Origin: GCA-2709075 sp038146865
Lineage (GTDB): Bacteria; Pseudomonadota; Alphaproteobacteria; MPNO01; UBA2964
DNA length: 64,000 nt
NCBI GenBank assembly: GCA_038146865.1
Contig: JAYQSL010000001.1
Span: 124,001 to 188,000, forward strand
Direction of reading: 5' to 3'
In this document: in pieces, positions 8,431 to 16,630 of the stretch
How positions within the stretch are numbered: position 1 is the stretch's first letter
How the letters are laid out: each line of letters begins with the position of its first letter
Translations under genes and position numbers: made by a program
The notes under the pieces: generated by a model
What the model was told of the DNA's origin: nothing
What the model saw: only the letters and a program-made list of their open reading frames with translations
Databases searched by the model: none

Positions 8431-8931
8431 GCCATTTCTGTCCTCTGTCCAATCTAAAAAACGGAAATATGCAAACGAAAACCTTATCCGTTCTCTCAAT
8501 GAGAACCGAACATTTACTGTCGGGCTTAATCAAATTTTTATTAACAATTCTAAATTGGCTAGCTATCTCAAAAATCTCTATTACTTCTAATAATAGGGGA
8601 AAACCCTAAGTCCCTCAAAGAATTTCAAATTATAACCGCGTGATTAAATTATCATCTCTAAATCTTCCAGATGTGCAAAAAAGAAATCCTTCTGGGGATA
8701 AAATTTTATTACCGCTATTGAGACACTGTGGAAAAAATTGCTCACATATTTAATTATTGTTTCTTAATTATAAGCTCAAAGAATTGTTAATTTTTTCTTA
8801 TGAAGAATATCCACTAAAGACATCTTATTTTATTAATTGTTGTTAATCCTCAGTTTTCACAGGTCCAACAACTAAAACAATTTATTATAATATATATTTT
8901 TTATTGAACGTTTTAATTAAGAAGACTCGCC
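8431..8931. other. putative chromosomal replication origin (oriC)
   Basis: This 500-base gene-free gap is strongly AT-rich and lies between maf and hemE; Caulobacter oriC also borders hemE. DnaA-box-like 9-mers are TTTTCCACA on the minus strand (8727-8735), TGGGGATAA (8693-8701, whose complement includes the Caulobacter weak-box TCCCCA) and ATATCCACT (8807-8815). A perfect match to the IHF consensus WATCAANNNNTTR lies at 8528-8540. A run of almost pure A/T at 8879-8908 could be the unwinding element. A TTAA-N6-TTAA at 8833-8846 is near, but not equal to, a CtrA site. No canonical TTATCCACA was found, so the call rests mainly on context. Confidence 0.7.
8528..8540 (+). promoter_or_regulatory. 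IHF consensus match in origin region
   Basis: AATCAAATTTTTA matches WATCAANNNNTTR at all defined positions. IHF bends DNA at several bacterial origins, so its place at the maf side of the putative oriC is consistent with such a role. The motif is short and AT-rich, so a chance match is possible. Confidence 0.4.
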
Positions 8932-9990
8932 ATGAAGGACCCACTAAGCCCGAAAAAAAGATTTCTCAACGCTTTGAATAGGATTGGTGTTGATAGGCCT
9001 CCTATTTGGCTCATGCGACAAGCTGGCCGTTATCTCCCTGAATATCGAAAAATTCGCGGAGAGGTAACCGGGTTCCTAGACCTTTGCTATAATCCAAATT
9101 TAGCGGCAGAAGTTACCATGCAGCCAATTCGGAAATTTCAATTGGACGCTGCTATTATATTTTCTGATATACTCGTGATTCCCCATGCAGCAGGAAGTGA
9201 ACTAACATTTGTAGAAAACCAAGGCCCAATATTAACACCCTTAAAAAATAAAAATGATATTTCAGCCTTAGATTTCACGAATATCACTGAACGGTTAACC
9301 CCTGTTTATGAAGCAATAAAAATTACCCGCAGTCAGCTCGGAGAAAAAACTGCCCTTATAGGGTTCAGCGGCGCACCGTGGACACTTTCTTCCTATATGA
9401 TTGAGGGAGGAAGCAGTAGAGAGTTCCTAAAGCTTAGGAAGTTGGCTGCAGAGCAACCTGAGATATTACAGAGCCTGTTTGACGGCTTAGAAACAGCAAT
9501 TGCCGCGCATCTAATTGCCCAGATAGAATCTGGGGCAGACGCGGTTCAAATTTTTGATAGCTGGGCTGGTATTTTAAATACTCTTGATTTTGATCGCTGG
9601 TGTTTAGACCCAGTATTAAGAATTTGTGAAAGGATAAAAAACATTTATCCTCAAACGCCCATTATTGTATTCCCGAGGTTAGCAGGTATCAGATATTTAA
9701 ATTTCCTCAAAAGCCCAGCAGTCGACGCTGTTAGTATAGACCAAACTGTCCCGTTAAATTGGGCAAGAAAATACCTTTCTTCTAGTTTGGCAATTCAAGG
9801 CAATCTTGACCCAATGTGTTTATTAGTTGGCGGAGATAGATTGAAATCTGACGTTTATAAAATAATGGAAGTTTTCGGAGATCAGCCAGGGTTTATCTTT
9901 AATCTAGGTCACGGAGTCATAAAAGATACAAATCCAGAGAATGTAGAGACTTTGTGTAAGCTTATTCGCTCTTGGCCAGGGGGTGGTTGA
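8932..9990 (+). CDS. hemE: uroporphyrinogen decarboxylase
   Basis: HemE decarboxylates uroporphyrinogen III to coproporphyrinogen III in haem synthesis. The 352 residues contain the family signatures PPIWLMRQAGRYLPEYR near residues 23-39 and GFSGAPWTLSSYMIEGG near 144-160, plus the active-site FSDILVIP. It begins just after the AT-rich putative origin, as hemE does in Caulobacter, and is followed at once by hemH and hemJ. Confidence 0.96.
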   Translation: MKDPLSPKKRFLNALNRIGVDRPPIWLMRQAGRYLPEYRKIRGEVTGFLDLCYNPNLAAEVTMQPIRKFQLDAAIIFSDILVIPHAAGSELTFVENQGPILTPLKNKNDISALDFTNITERLTPVYEAIKITRSQLGEKTALIGFSGAPWTLSSYMIEGGSSREFLKLRKLAAEQPEILQSLFDGLETAIAAHLIAQIESGADAVQIFDSWAGILNTLDFDRWCLDPVLRICERIKNIYPQTPIIVFPRLAGIRYLNFLKSPAVDAVSIDQTVPLNWARKYLSSSLAIQGNLDPMCLLVGGDRLKSDVYKIMEVFGDQPGFIFNLGHGVIKDTNPENVETLCKLIRSWPGGG

Positions 9991-11050
9991 TGAGTGAAAA
10001 AAAGAAGATTGCTATTATTCTTGTTCAATTTAGGTGGTCCTGACAGTTTAGCGGCAGTGAAACCTTTTTTGTTCAATCTTTTTAATGATCCCTACATAAT
10101 CCGAGCACCTAAATACGTAAGATTATTAATAGCAAAATATATATCTTGGCGGAGAGAAGCGACAGCCCAAGACATATATCGACAGATTGGCGGAAAGTCG
10201 CCAATTCTCGAGCAAACTCGAGACCAAGCTTACGAATTAGAAAGATTTCTAAATGACCAGAATAAAAACAACTATAAGGTTTTTGTCGCAATGCGATACT
10301 GGCACCCCTTTATCGAGGAGGTGTTAGAAGAGGTTGGTAGTTTTAGTGCCGATGAAACTCTCTTGCTGCCCTTATATCCCCAATTTTCAACGACTACTAC
10401 GGGTTCTTTTTATGCTGCTTGGAAAAAAGCTTTTCATGGCGCCATCAAGTCAGGTTAAAGCAATTTGCTGTTATCCTACTAATCCCGGGTTTATAGAGGC
10501 GTTAGCCAAAAAGCTTTTGGCAACCTATCAGGAGATAGGAAGAGAAACACGAATTTTATTTTCTGCACATGGGCTACCTAAGAAAATCGTCGACGCAGGT
10601 GATCCCTATAAATTGCAGGTAGAATTAACAGTCAAAGAAATTTTGCAGAGAGCAGAACTGGAAGATGCGGATTATGTAATTTGCTATCAAAGTCGAGTCG
10701 GACCGGTTGAATGGTTGAAGCCTTATACGGATGAGGAGATAAAAAGAGCAGGGTTAGATAAAAAGTCGGTAATAATAGTGCCAGTCGCTTTTGTTTCAGA
10801 ACACTCAGAGACACTCGTTGAATTGGATATTGAATATAAACACTTAGCACAAACCGTCGGCATTGAGACCTATAAACGCATAGAAACCGTCCAAACAGAT
10901 GGTCATTTTATAAGTGGATTAGCTGATATGGTTGTTCGTAGTGTTGAAGGTGAGGAAAACCTTATTACTGATTGTAAACAATTACCATGTGATAACTCTC
11001 GGATAGATTGTCCGCTCAGAGGTGGCTGCCAGTTGTTCGAGAAAAGTTGA
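9990..11050 (+). pseudogene. hemH: ferrochelatase gene, frameshifted
   Basis: The product would be ferrochelatase, inserting Fe2+ into protoporphyrin IX. Residues up to the TTTTGSFYAAWKK segment are in the frame of GTG 9994, which stops at 10456-10458. The rest (AICCYPTNPGF, FSAHGLP with the catalytic His, VAFVSEHSET) is in the next frame from about 10440 to 11050. A one-base shift therefore breaks the gene near 10440-10458. A second shift is possible near 10020, since ATG 9990, overlapping the hemE stop, opens with MSEKKKIAIIL before going out of frame. The C-terminus has four cysteines (DCKQLPC and IDCPLRGGC), perhaps a [2Fe-2S] ligand set as reported for some ferrochelatases. Decay or sequence error cannot be told apart here. 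Confidence 0.82.
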
Positions 11051-11499
11051 TGAGTTTTTTATCAGAACACTATCTCCTAATTAAGGGTCTTCACGTAATA
11101 TCAATCATTGCTTGGATGGCCGGGCTTTTATATCTGCCCAGACTTTTTGTTTATCATGCGTCTGCTGAGATTGGTTCAGATCTATCAGAGACTCTGAAAA
11201 AAATGGAATATCGTTTACTGACATATATAATGAACCCTGCAATGGGCGCTAGTTTATTGTTTGGAGTATTATTATTTATTACACCGGGGATCATTGATTG
11301 GTCGGCTTGGTGGGTAAAGGGTAAAATTCTAGCTCTTGTGCTTTTGGTGGTGGTTCACGTCAATTTTTCGAGGTGGCAAAAGATCTTTTATAAAGATCTT
11401 AATCAAAGGTCGGAGAAATTTTTCCGAATTTATAATGAGGTACCGACTTTGTTGATGATCGGTATTGTCTTCTTAGTAGTAATCAAACCAGGTCAATAA
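11050..11499 (+). CDS. hemJ: protoporphyrinogen IX oxidase HemJ
   Basis: HemJ is the membrane protoporphyrinogen oxidase that precedes ferrochelatase in many alphaproteobacteria. The 149-residue protein has four hydrophobic segments, the conserved early His15 in LHVISIIAWMAGLLYLPRL and the basic KMEYRLL motif. The ATG at 11050 overlaps the hemH stop (TGATG) and gives the family N-terminus; an in-frame upstream start at 11008 would lie inside hemH and is rejected. The hemE-hemH-hemJ order shows a haem operon. Confidence 0.9.
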   Translation: MSFLSEHYLLIKGLHVISIIAWMAGLLYLPRLFVYHASAEIGSDLSETLKKMEYRLLTYIMNPAMGASLLFGVLLFITPGIIDWSAWWVKGKILALVLLVVVHVNFSRWQKIFYKDLNQRSEKFFRIYNEVPTLLMIGIVFLVVIKPGQ

Positions 11500-11680
11500 G
11501 ATCTTAATAAAAGTTATTGACAGTCATTGATGTAGCGAGTAAACGCTTAATAAGTTTACGTACCTGCTCTTTTAAGAGTCCCTCCTAAAAAAACATCCTT
11601 AAAATCTATACATCTTCCTAAAATGTCCTCCTGTTTGTATATAAAAATTCAGAAAAATTTTTCTATCTAGAGATTTAGAA
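11500..11680 (+). promoter_or_regulatory. rho leader region with inverted repeats
   Basis: This 181-base gap contains a TTGACA -35-like hexamer (11517-11522) with only a weak -10, an inverted repeat GTAAAC (11539-11544)/GTTTAC (11554-11559), and the palindrome CTCTTTTAAGAG (11567-11578). Long leaders before rho serve autoregulation in other bacteria; that role is inferred here. Confidence 0.35.
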
Positions 11681-12937
11681 ATGCATCTACAAGAACTAAA
11701 ACAAAAATCACCCGGTGACCTATTAGCGTATGCAGAAGAACTAGAAATTGAAAATGCGTCTAGTCTTCGCAAACAAGAAATGATGTTTGCAATTCTCAAA
11801 CACTTAGCTGACAACGAAGTTGCTATATATGGGGATGGGGTTCTGGAAGTACTCCAGGATGGGTTTGGATTTCTTAGAGCTCCTGAAGCTAATTATTTGC
11901 CCGGGCCGGACGATATTTATGTATCCCCCAGCCAAATTAGGCACTTTGGATTGAGGACGGGTGACACTGTAGAAGGCCAAATAAGGTCACCCAAAAACGG
12001 GGAACGATATTTTGCCTTGCTTAAGGTCAATCAGATAAATTTTGAGGACCCCGAAAAAGTGAGGCACCGAATTAATTTTGACAACCTCACGCCATTATAT
12101 CCAGAGTCAAAGTTTATACTTGATGCTGATAATCCAAAAGTGAAAGATTTAACGCCCCGAGTCGTGGATATTGTATCACCCATAGGAAAGGGTCAAAGGT
12201 CCCTTATTGTTGCCCCCCCACGCACCGGAAAAACCATGATGCTGCAAACCATAGCGCATTCAATAACTGAGAATAATCCGGAAGTTTACCTGCTGGTCCT
12301 CCTCATTGATGAAAGGCCAGAAGAAGTAACCGATATGCAACGCTCGGTTAATGGAGAGGTCGTTAGTTCGACTTTTGATGAACCGGCAACTCGTCATGTG
12401 CAGGTTGCAGAGATGGTAATTGAGAAAGCGAAACGTTTAGTGGAGCACGGCCGAGATGTAGTCATTCTCCTGGACTCGATCACAAGATTGGCGCGTGCCT
12501 ATAACACAGTCGTGCCGAGCTCTGGTAAGGTGCTGACAGGAGGGGTGGACTCAAACGCATTGCAGCGACCGAAACGTTTTTTTGGAGCAGCACGCAATAT
12601 TGAGGAAGGTGGGTCAATGACGATAGTCGCAACAGCCTTAATAGATACAGGTTCACGAATGGATGAGGTTATCTTTGAGGAATTTAAAGGAACTGGTAAT
12701 TCCGAAATTGTCCTGGACCGTAAGCTTGCTGACAAGCGAACCTTCCCCGCAATGGATATTACAAAATCTGGAACTCGGAAGGAAGAACTCCTTGTAGACA
12801 AAGGCACCCTGGCAAAAATGTGGGTTTTGCGTCGAATTTTATCTCCGATGGGGACTGGGGACGCCATGGAATTTCTAATTGAAAAACTGAAAACGACAAA
12901 AAATAATGCAGACTTTTTCGAGTCTATGAATCAATAA
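11681..12937 (+). CDS. rho: transcription termination factor Rho
   Basis: Rho is the hexameric RNA helicase that ends transcription at rut sites. The 418 residues show the N-terminal helical domain, the cold-shock-like RNA-binding domain with YGDGVLEVLQDGFGFLR (about 47-63), the P-loop PPRTGKTMM near 180, the VLLIDERPEEVTD stretch and the conserved C-terminal LSPMGTGDAMEFL. Length is typical. It follows hemJ after a 181-base leader and converges on the quinone reductase gene 13 bases away. Confidence 0.97.
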   Translation: MHLQELKQKSPGDLLAYAEELEIENASSLRKQEMMFAILKHLADNEVAIYGDGVLEVLQDGFGFLRAPEANYLPGPDDIYVSPSQIRHFGLRTGDTVEGQIRSPKNGERYFALLKVNQINFEDPEKVRHRINFDNLTPLYPESKFILDADNPKVKDLTPRVVDIVSPIGKGQRSLIVAPPRTGKTMMLQTIAHSITENNPEVYLLVLLIDERPEEVTDMQRSVNGEVVSSTFDEPATRHVQVAEMVIEKAKRLVEHGRDVVILLDSITRLARAYNTVVPSSGKVLTGGVDSNALQRPKRFFGAARNIEEGGSMTIVATALIDTGSRMDEVIFEEFKGTGNSEIVLDRKLADKRTFPAMDITKSGTRKEELLVDKGTLAKMWVLRRILSPMGTGDAMEFLIEKLKTTKNNADFFESMNQ

Positions 12938-12950
12938 AGAAAGAACGGCG

Positions 12951-13925
12951 TCACGGTATCAGCAAAGTGGATCCGGTTGTTTTTCTTGCTTCTAAATCAG
13001 CATGGGCTCTGCTAGCGTCTTTAAGATCGTAGGTTTGTTTGATAGATATTTTTATCGCCCCTTTTCTAACCATTGAAAATAACTCTCTCGCAAGCTTTAT
13101 GTAATCATCAGGTGTGCTGATGTAATGATTAAGCAAAGGACGGGTCATAAATAGCGATCCCTTTTGCATCAGCATTAGTGGTGCAAAAGCGGGCACAGGC
13201 CCAGAAGCATTACCGTAGGTAACCCATAAGCCCCGGGGTTTCAGACAATCCAATGAACCGGGAAAGGTAGCATCCCCGACGGAGTCATATACAACTGGGA
13301 GCTTTCTTTTTTTGGTTAGCCGATTAACGGCTTCAACAAAGTCTTGCTTTTTATAATTTATAACATGATCAGCACCATGTGATTTAACGAGCTTTGCTTT
13401 AGCTGCGGTACCTACGGTACCAATAACAGTGGCCCCAAGGGCTTTTGCCCATTGGGTTAAGATGAGCCCGACCCCTCCAGCTGCAGCGTGGATTAGGACG
13501 GTTTCGCCCTCTTTTATTTTATAAACACGTCTCGCAAGCATTGCCGCAGTAAGGCCCTTCAGCATCATACTCGCCGCTGTTTGATCCGTGATATCTTTAG
13601 GGAGTTTGAGGATTCGATCAGCAGGAAAAGTCCTGGCTTCTGCATATGCGCCCATCGGTTCTGAGACACAAGCAACCCTATCTCCGAGTTTGTAACCGGA
13701 CACCCCCCGACCTAATTTACTAATAAATCCAACGCTCTCTACCCCGGGAATAAAGGGTGTCTGGAGTGGGTATAGACCTTTCCGGTGGTATGTATCGATA
13801 AAATTTAAACCAACCGCTGTTGTTTCTACGGTCACCTCTCCAGTTTTGGGTTCTGGTGTCTCTATGGGTTGCCAGCGGAGCGCAGAGGGGCCTCCTGGTT
13901 TTTTTACAACTATCGCGTGGGTCAT
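12951..13925 (-). CDS. zinc-independent NADPH:quinone oxidoreductase (QOR family)
   Basis: This medium-chain dehydrogenase of 324 residues resembles E. coli QorA/zeta-crystallin, which reduces quinones with NADPH. Key signatures are GLNFIDTYHRKGLYP near 38-52, the NADPH-binding AAAGGVG near 148-154, and GADHVINYKKQDF. It lacks the catalytic and structural zinc cysteines of alcohol dehydrogenases. It sits 11 bases downstream of the dienelactone hydrolase-like gene on the same strand, so the two are probably cotranscribed. The exact substrate cannot be read from sequence. Confidence 0.88.
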   Translation of the reverse strand: MTHAIVVKKPGGPSALRWQPIETPEPKTGEVTVETTAVGLNFIDTYHRKGLYPLQTPFIPGVESVGFISKLGRGVSGYKLGDRVACVSEPMGAYAEARTFPADRILKLPKDITDQTAASMMLKGLTAAMLARRVYKIKEGETVLIHAAAGGVGLILTQWAKALGATVIGTVGTAAKAKLVKSHGADHVINYKKQDFVEAVNRLTKKRKLPVVYDSVGDATFPGSLDCLKPRGLWVTYGNASGPVPAFAPLMLMQKGSLFMTRPLLNHYISTPDDYIKLARELFSMVRKGAIKISIKQTYDLKDASRAHADLEARKTTGSTLLIP

Positions 13926-13936
13926 GTGTTATTCTC

Positions 13937-14635
13937 TTAAGCCAGGTTAACCTTGAAAAAATTAGCAGTCCGCTGATCAGCTAACGTAGCAGCATTCTCG
14001 TCGAAATTACTGCCACCTTTTCGAGCGAAGGCGTGATCCGCTTTTGGATATTTGTGAAGAATTATATTAGGATTCCTGCCAAAGGCCTCTGCGATTTTTT
14101 CTTGTGACTCCGGTGGACAAAACCCGTCTAACTCAGCCAAATGAAATAATGTCGGGTTTTTTACATTTGGAGCATAAGATAAGGCGTCGTCAATTTGAAC
14201 GGGGTAATATCCTACGGTAGCATCCGAGCCTGATTGGCAGGCGAGGGCATAAGATAAACTTCCCCCTAAACAATAACCAACACAACCGACTTTTCCGCTG
14301 CAATTTTCCATGTCGCGGATTTTGGTGATAGCCGCCAATAGATCTCCAACCCCCTTCTCAAAATCAGGCATAAAGGCATTCATTAATTCGAACGCCCTGT
14401 TCCAATCTCCTTGGGATTGATCTGTCAATTCGACGTTTGGCTGGATTCTCCAGAATAAATCCGGACATATAGCAATATATCCTTGCGCGGCGAATGTATC
14501 GCAGAGGTCTCTCATAACTTGGTTGACCCCAAAAATTTCTTGAATCACCAACAACCCGGGACCGGTTCTGGAAGCGGGAGCGCTCATGTAAGCATCAAAA
14601 ATTCCATCTGGTCCGGAAATTTTTATATTTGGCAT
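13937..14635 (-). CDS. dienelactone hydrolase family protein
   Basis: This is an alpha/beta hydrolase of 232 residues with the dienelactone hydrolase triad in place: Cys122 in GYCLGG, Asp170 in ELDGF and His201 in KADHAFAR, plus the family QEIFGVN near 32-38. Classical members open dienelactone in chlorocatechol breakdown, but most chromosomal homologues have unknown substrates. It is cotranscribed with the quinone reductase that follows. Confidence 0.88.
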   Translation of the reverse strand: MPNIKISGPDGIFDAYMSAPASRTGPGLLVIQEIFGVNQVMRDLCDTFAAQGYIAICPDLFWRIQPNVELTDQSQGDWNRAFELMNAFMPDFEKGVGDLLAAITKIRDMENCSGKVGCVGYCLGGSLSYALACQSGSDATVGYYPVQIDDALSYAPNVKNPTLFHLAELDGFCPPESQEKIAEAFGRNPNIILHKYPKADHAFARKGGSNFDENAATLADQRTANFFKVNLA

Positions 14636-14681
14636 ATTATTTGTCTTACATCTTGTGTTTTAAATTTATCCCGACTTCAGT

Positions 14682-15158
14682 TTATTTAGTTAGAACTAAT
14701 TTGTCATGCAGACATGCTTTTGTTTCCAGCGATAACAAGAGTCTTTTTGTTTCCACGCCTCTTCCACCAGAATAACCGGTCAGATTTCCGGATTTGGCTA
14801 TAATTCGGTGGCAAGGGATAATAACGGGAATGGGATTTTTTCCGCATGCAGTTCCAACGGCTCGGGGGGATGAGGATAACTTGAGGGCAAGCTCGCCATA
14901 TGAGGCAGTTTGGCCGAACGCTATCCGATCTATTTCGCGCCAAACGCTCAATTGAAAGTCAGAGCCACACGGTTTTTTGGGTAGCTCGAAGTTTTTTCTT
15001 GTACCTTTTAGGTATTCTTCGACTTGCTTTTTAGCGCTAATAAGAAGAGACGATACATCTCTATTTTCCCATTGCCCCCAACATAAACTTGTTATTGCCC
15101 CGCATTGCTCGTGAATGGTGAGGGGGCCAATAGGGGATTTGAAGCTTATCGAGGACAT
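14682..15158 (-). CDS. ogt: methylated-DNA--protein-cysteine methyltransferase (Ogt type)
   Basis: This suicide DNA-repair enzyme transfers alkyl groups from O6-alkylguanine to its own cysteine. Of 158 residues, the acceptor Cys116 lies in IPVIIPCHRII. The helix-turn-helix arginine region (SSPRAVGTACGKNPIP) and a C-terminal LTGYSGGRG hairpin are also visible. There is no Ada regulatory domain. It is transcribed divergently from mnmE. Confidence 0.93.
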   Translation of the reverse strand: MSSISFKSPIGPLTIHEQCGAITSLCWGQWENRDVSSLLISAKKQVEEYLKGTRKNFELPKKPCGSDFQLSVWREIDRIAFGQTASYGELALKLSSSPRAVGTACGKNPIPVIIPCHRIIAKSGNLTGYSGGRGVETKRLLLSLETKACLHDKLVLTK

Positions 15159-15229
15159 CTCTATATCATAAGGGCGGAGGAGTCCTTAGGAAATAGCTCA
15201 AAAAATGAAGCATTGGAGGAGGTTCGGGT

Positions 15230-16552
15230 TTGGCGTTAGATACTATATTTGCACTTTCTAGTGGGGCGGGGGTTTCAGGGGTTGCAATTATTCGCCTTTC
15301 CGGCGAACAGGCCTTTAAGACGGTTGCTGATCTCACACAATCCAGTTTGTCGTCGCCCCGAAGTGCTGTCTTGAGAAAATTTTTCGCAAAATCCGGAAAG
15401 ATTCTAGATGAGGGGCTGGTTATTAGGTTTCCTTCGCCCGCTTCTTTTACAGGGGAAGATGTAGCGGAGCTTCATGTTCATGGTGGGATTGCCACTGTGG
15501 ATGCCATGTTGAACGCTCTGGCAGCTTTTGATGGGTTAAGATTAGCTGAGCCTGGGGAGTTCACCCGACGAGCCTTTGAAAATGGCAAGCTTGATTTAAC
15601 ATCTGTAGAGGCTTTATCTGATTTGATTGCTGCCGAAACGGAAGCTCAAAGGTTACAGGCGCTTCGCCAACTAGGTGGGGACTTTGGAAAACAATGCGAT
15701 TTATGGCGCGATGAGTTAATCGGTGTTTTAGCAAACTTAGAGGCTTGGATAGATTTTCCCGAAGAAGATTTACCTGGCGATCTGTTAAAAGAAACAAAAC
15801 ACAAGATCTTGTGTTTTTTAAATCTTATTAGTCAATATATTGATCAAAATAAAGTTGGGGAGAGAATTCGGTCGGGTTTTTCAATAGCAATTATAGGTCC
15901 GCCAAATGCGGGTAAATCAAGTCTTTTAAACTTTTTTGCCGGCAGGGACGCGGCTATCGTCTCGAATGAGGCGGGAACCACACGAGATGTTGTTGAAGTT
16001 AAGTGTTCTATAGGGGGGTTGCCAGTCACGTTTTCAGATACTGCGGGGTTACGGCAAAGCATGGATCAGGTCGAAGAAGAGGGCGTTAAAAGGGCGTTAG
16101 CTGTCTCAGCCGAGGCAGATCTTCAGATTCTGGTAAGAGCACCAGATTGCTCTGAGTTGGATGATCCCAAATTTCGGGGGGTGGCTGGTGATGGAAGGCC
16201 TCCTTGTTTAAAGCTTTGGAATAAATCGGATTTAGGGGTGTCTCCGGTTTCTCAACACCTGAGCATATCATTAAAAACCGGTATGAATTGTGATAAATTG
16301 GTTGAAGAATTAGAGGACCATTTACAGAGGATGTTGCCTCGAGAAGGTTCTGCCCCTCTGACGAGGCGGCGGCACCGGGAGGCCTTGGAAAATTGTTTGG
16401 CGCATCTAGAGAGGGCGGGAGAAGGTTCGGAAATAGAATTGATTGCTGAAGATATCAGAATGTCTGCTCGGGCCTTGGGCAAGATCACAGGGCGTGTTGA
16501 TGTGGAGGATATTTTAGATCGATTATTTAATGAATTTTGTATTGGGAAATAG
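15230..16552 (+). CDS. mnmE: tRNA uridine-5-carboxymethylaminomethyl modification GTPase MnmE
   Basis: MnmE, with MnmG, modifies the wobble uridine of certain tRNAs. The 440 residues contain the N-terminal folate-binding domain, a helical domain, an inserted G domain with GPPNAGKSS (about 222-230), GTTRD, DTAG and NKSD, and the C-terminal catalytic CIGK (437-440). The start is TTG at 15230, with a strong GGAGGAGG at 15215-15222 seven bases upstream. It is followed by a parS site and mnmG, the usual origin-proximal order. Confidence 0.96.
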   Translation: MALDTIFALSSGAGVSGVAIIRLSGEQAFKTVADLTQSSLSSPRSAVLRKFFAKSGKILDEGLVIRFPSPASFTGEDVAELHVHGGIATVDAMLNALAAFDGLRLAEPGEFTRRAFENGKLDLTSVEALSDLIAAETEAQRLQALRQLGGDFGKQCDLWRDELIGVLANLEAWIDFPEEDLPGDLLKETKHKILCFLNLISQYIDQNKVGERIRSGFSIAIIGPPNAGKSSLLNFFAGRDAAIVSNEAGTTRDVVEVKCSIGGLPVTFSDTAGLRQSMDQVEEEGVKRALAVSAEADLQILVRAPDCSELDDPKFRGVAGDGRPPCLKLWNKSDLGVSPVSQHLSISLKTGMNCDKLVEELEDHLQRMLPREGSAPLTRRRHREALENCLAHLERAGEGSEIELIAEDIRMSARALGKITGRVDVEDILDRLFNEFCIGK

Positions 16553-16554
16553 GT

Positions 16555-16570
16555 GGTTTCACGTGAAACA
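16555..16570 (+). promoter_or_regulatory. parS centromere site (15/16 match)
   Basis: The core GTTTCACGTGAAAC at 16556-16569 matches the parS consensus TGTTTCACGTGAAACA; only the first base of the 16-mer differs. It lies between mnmE and mnmG, 3.4 kb before parB. ParB binds such palindromes near the origin for chromosome segregation. Confidence 0.88.
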
Positions 16571-16630
16571 CTCTAATTTCGATCAGATAAGTTGTTTTGC
16601 CATTTTATGGAATGGTGTAGAAGACTGTTC

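Noticed and set aside
8351..8533. 60-codon minus-strand frame overlapping the maf start
   Set aside because: It is an out-of-frame shadow of maf and extends into the AT-rich putative origin with no family resemblance.
8833..8846. CtrA-type site in the putative origin
   Set aside because: The spacing is TTAA-N6-TTAA, not the N7 needed, and TTAA is frequent in such AT-rich DNA.
10440..10458. Programmed frameshift in hemH
   Set aside because: No slippery sequence, internal Shine-Dalgarno or downstream structure is evident; GGT-TAA does not allow good re-pairing after a +1 slip.
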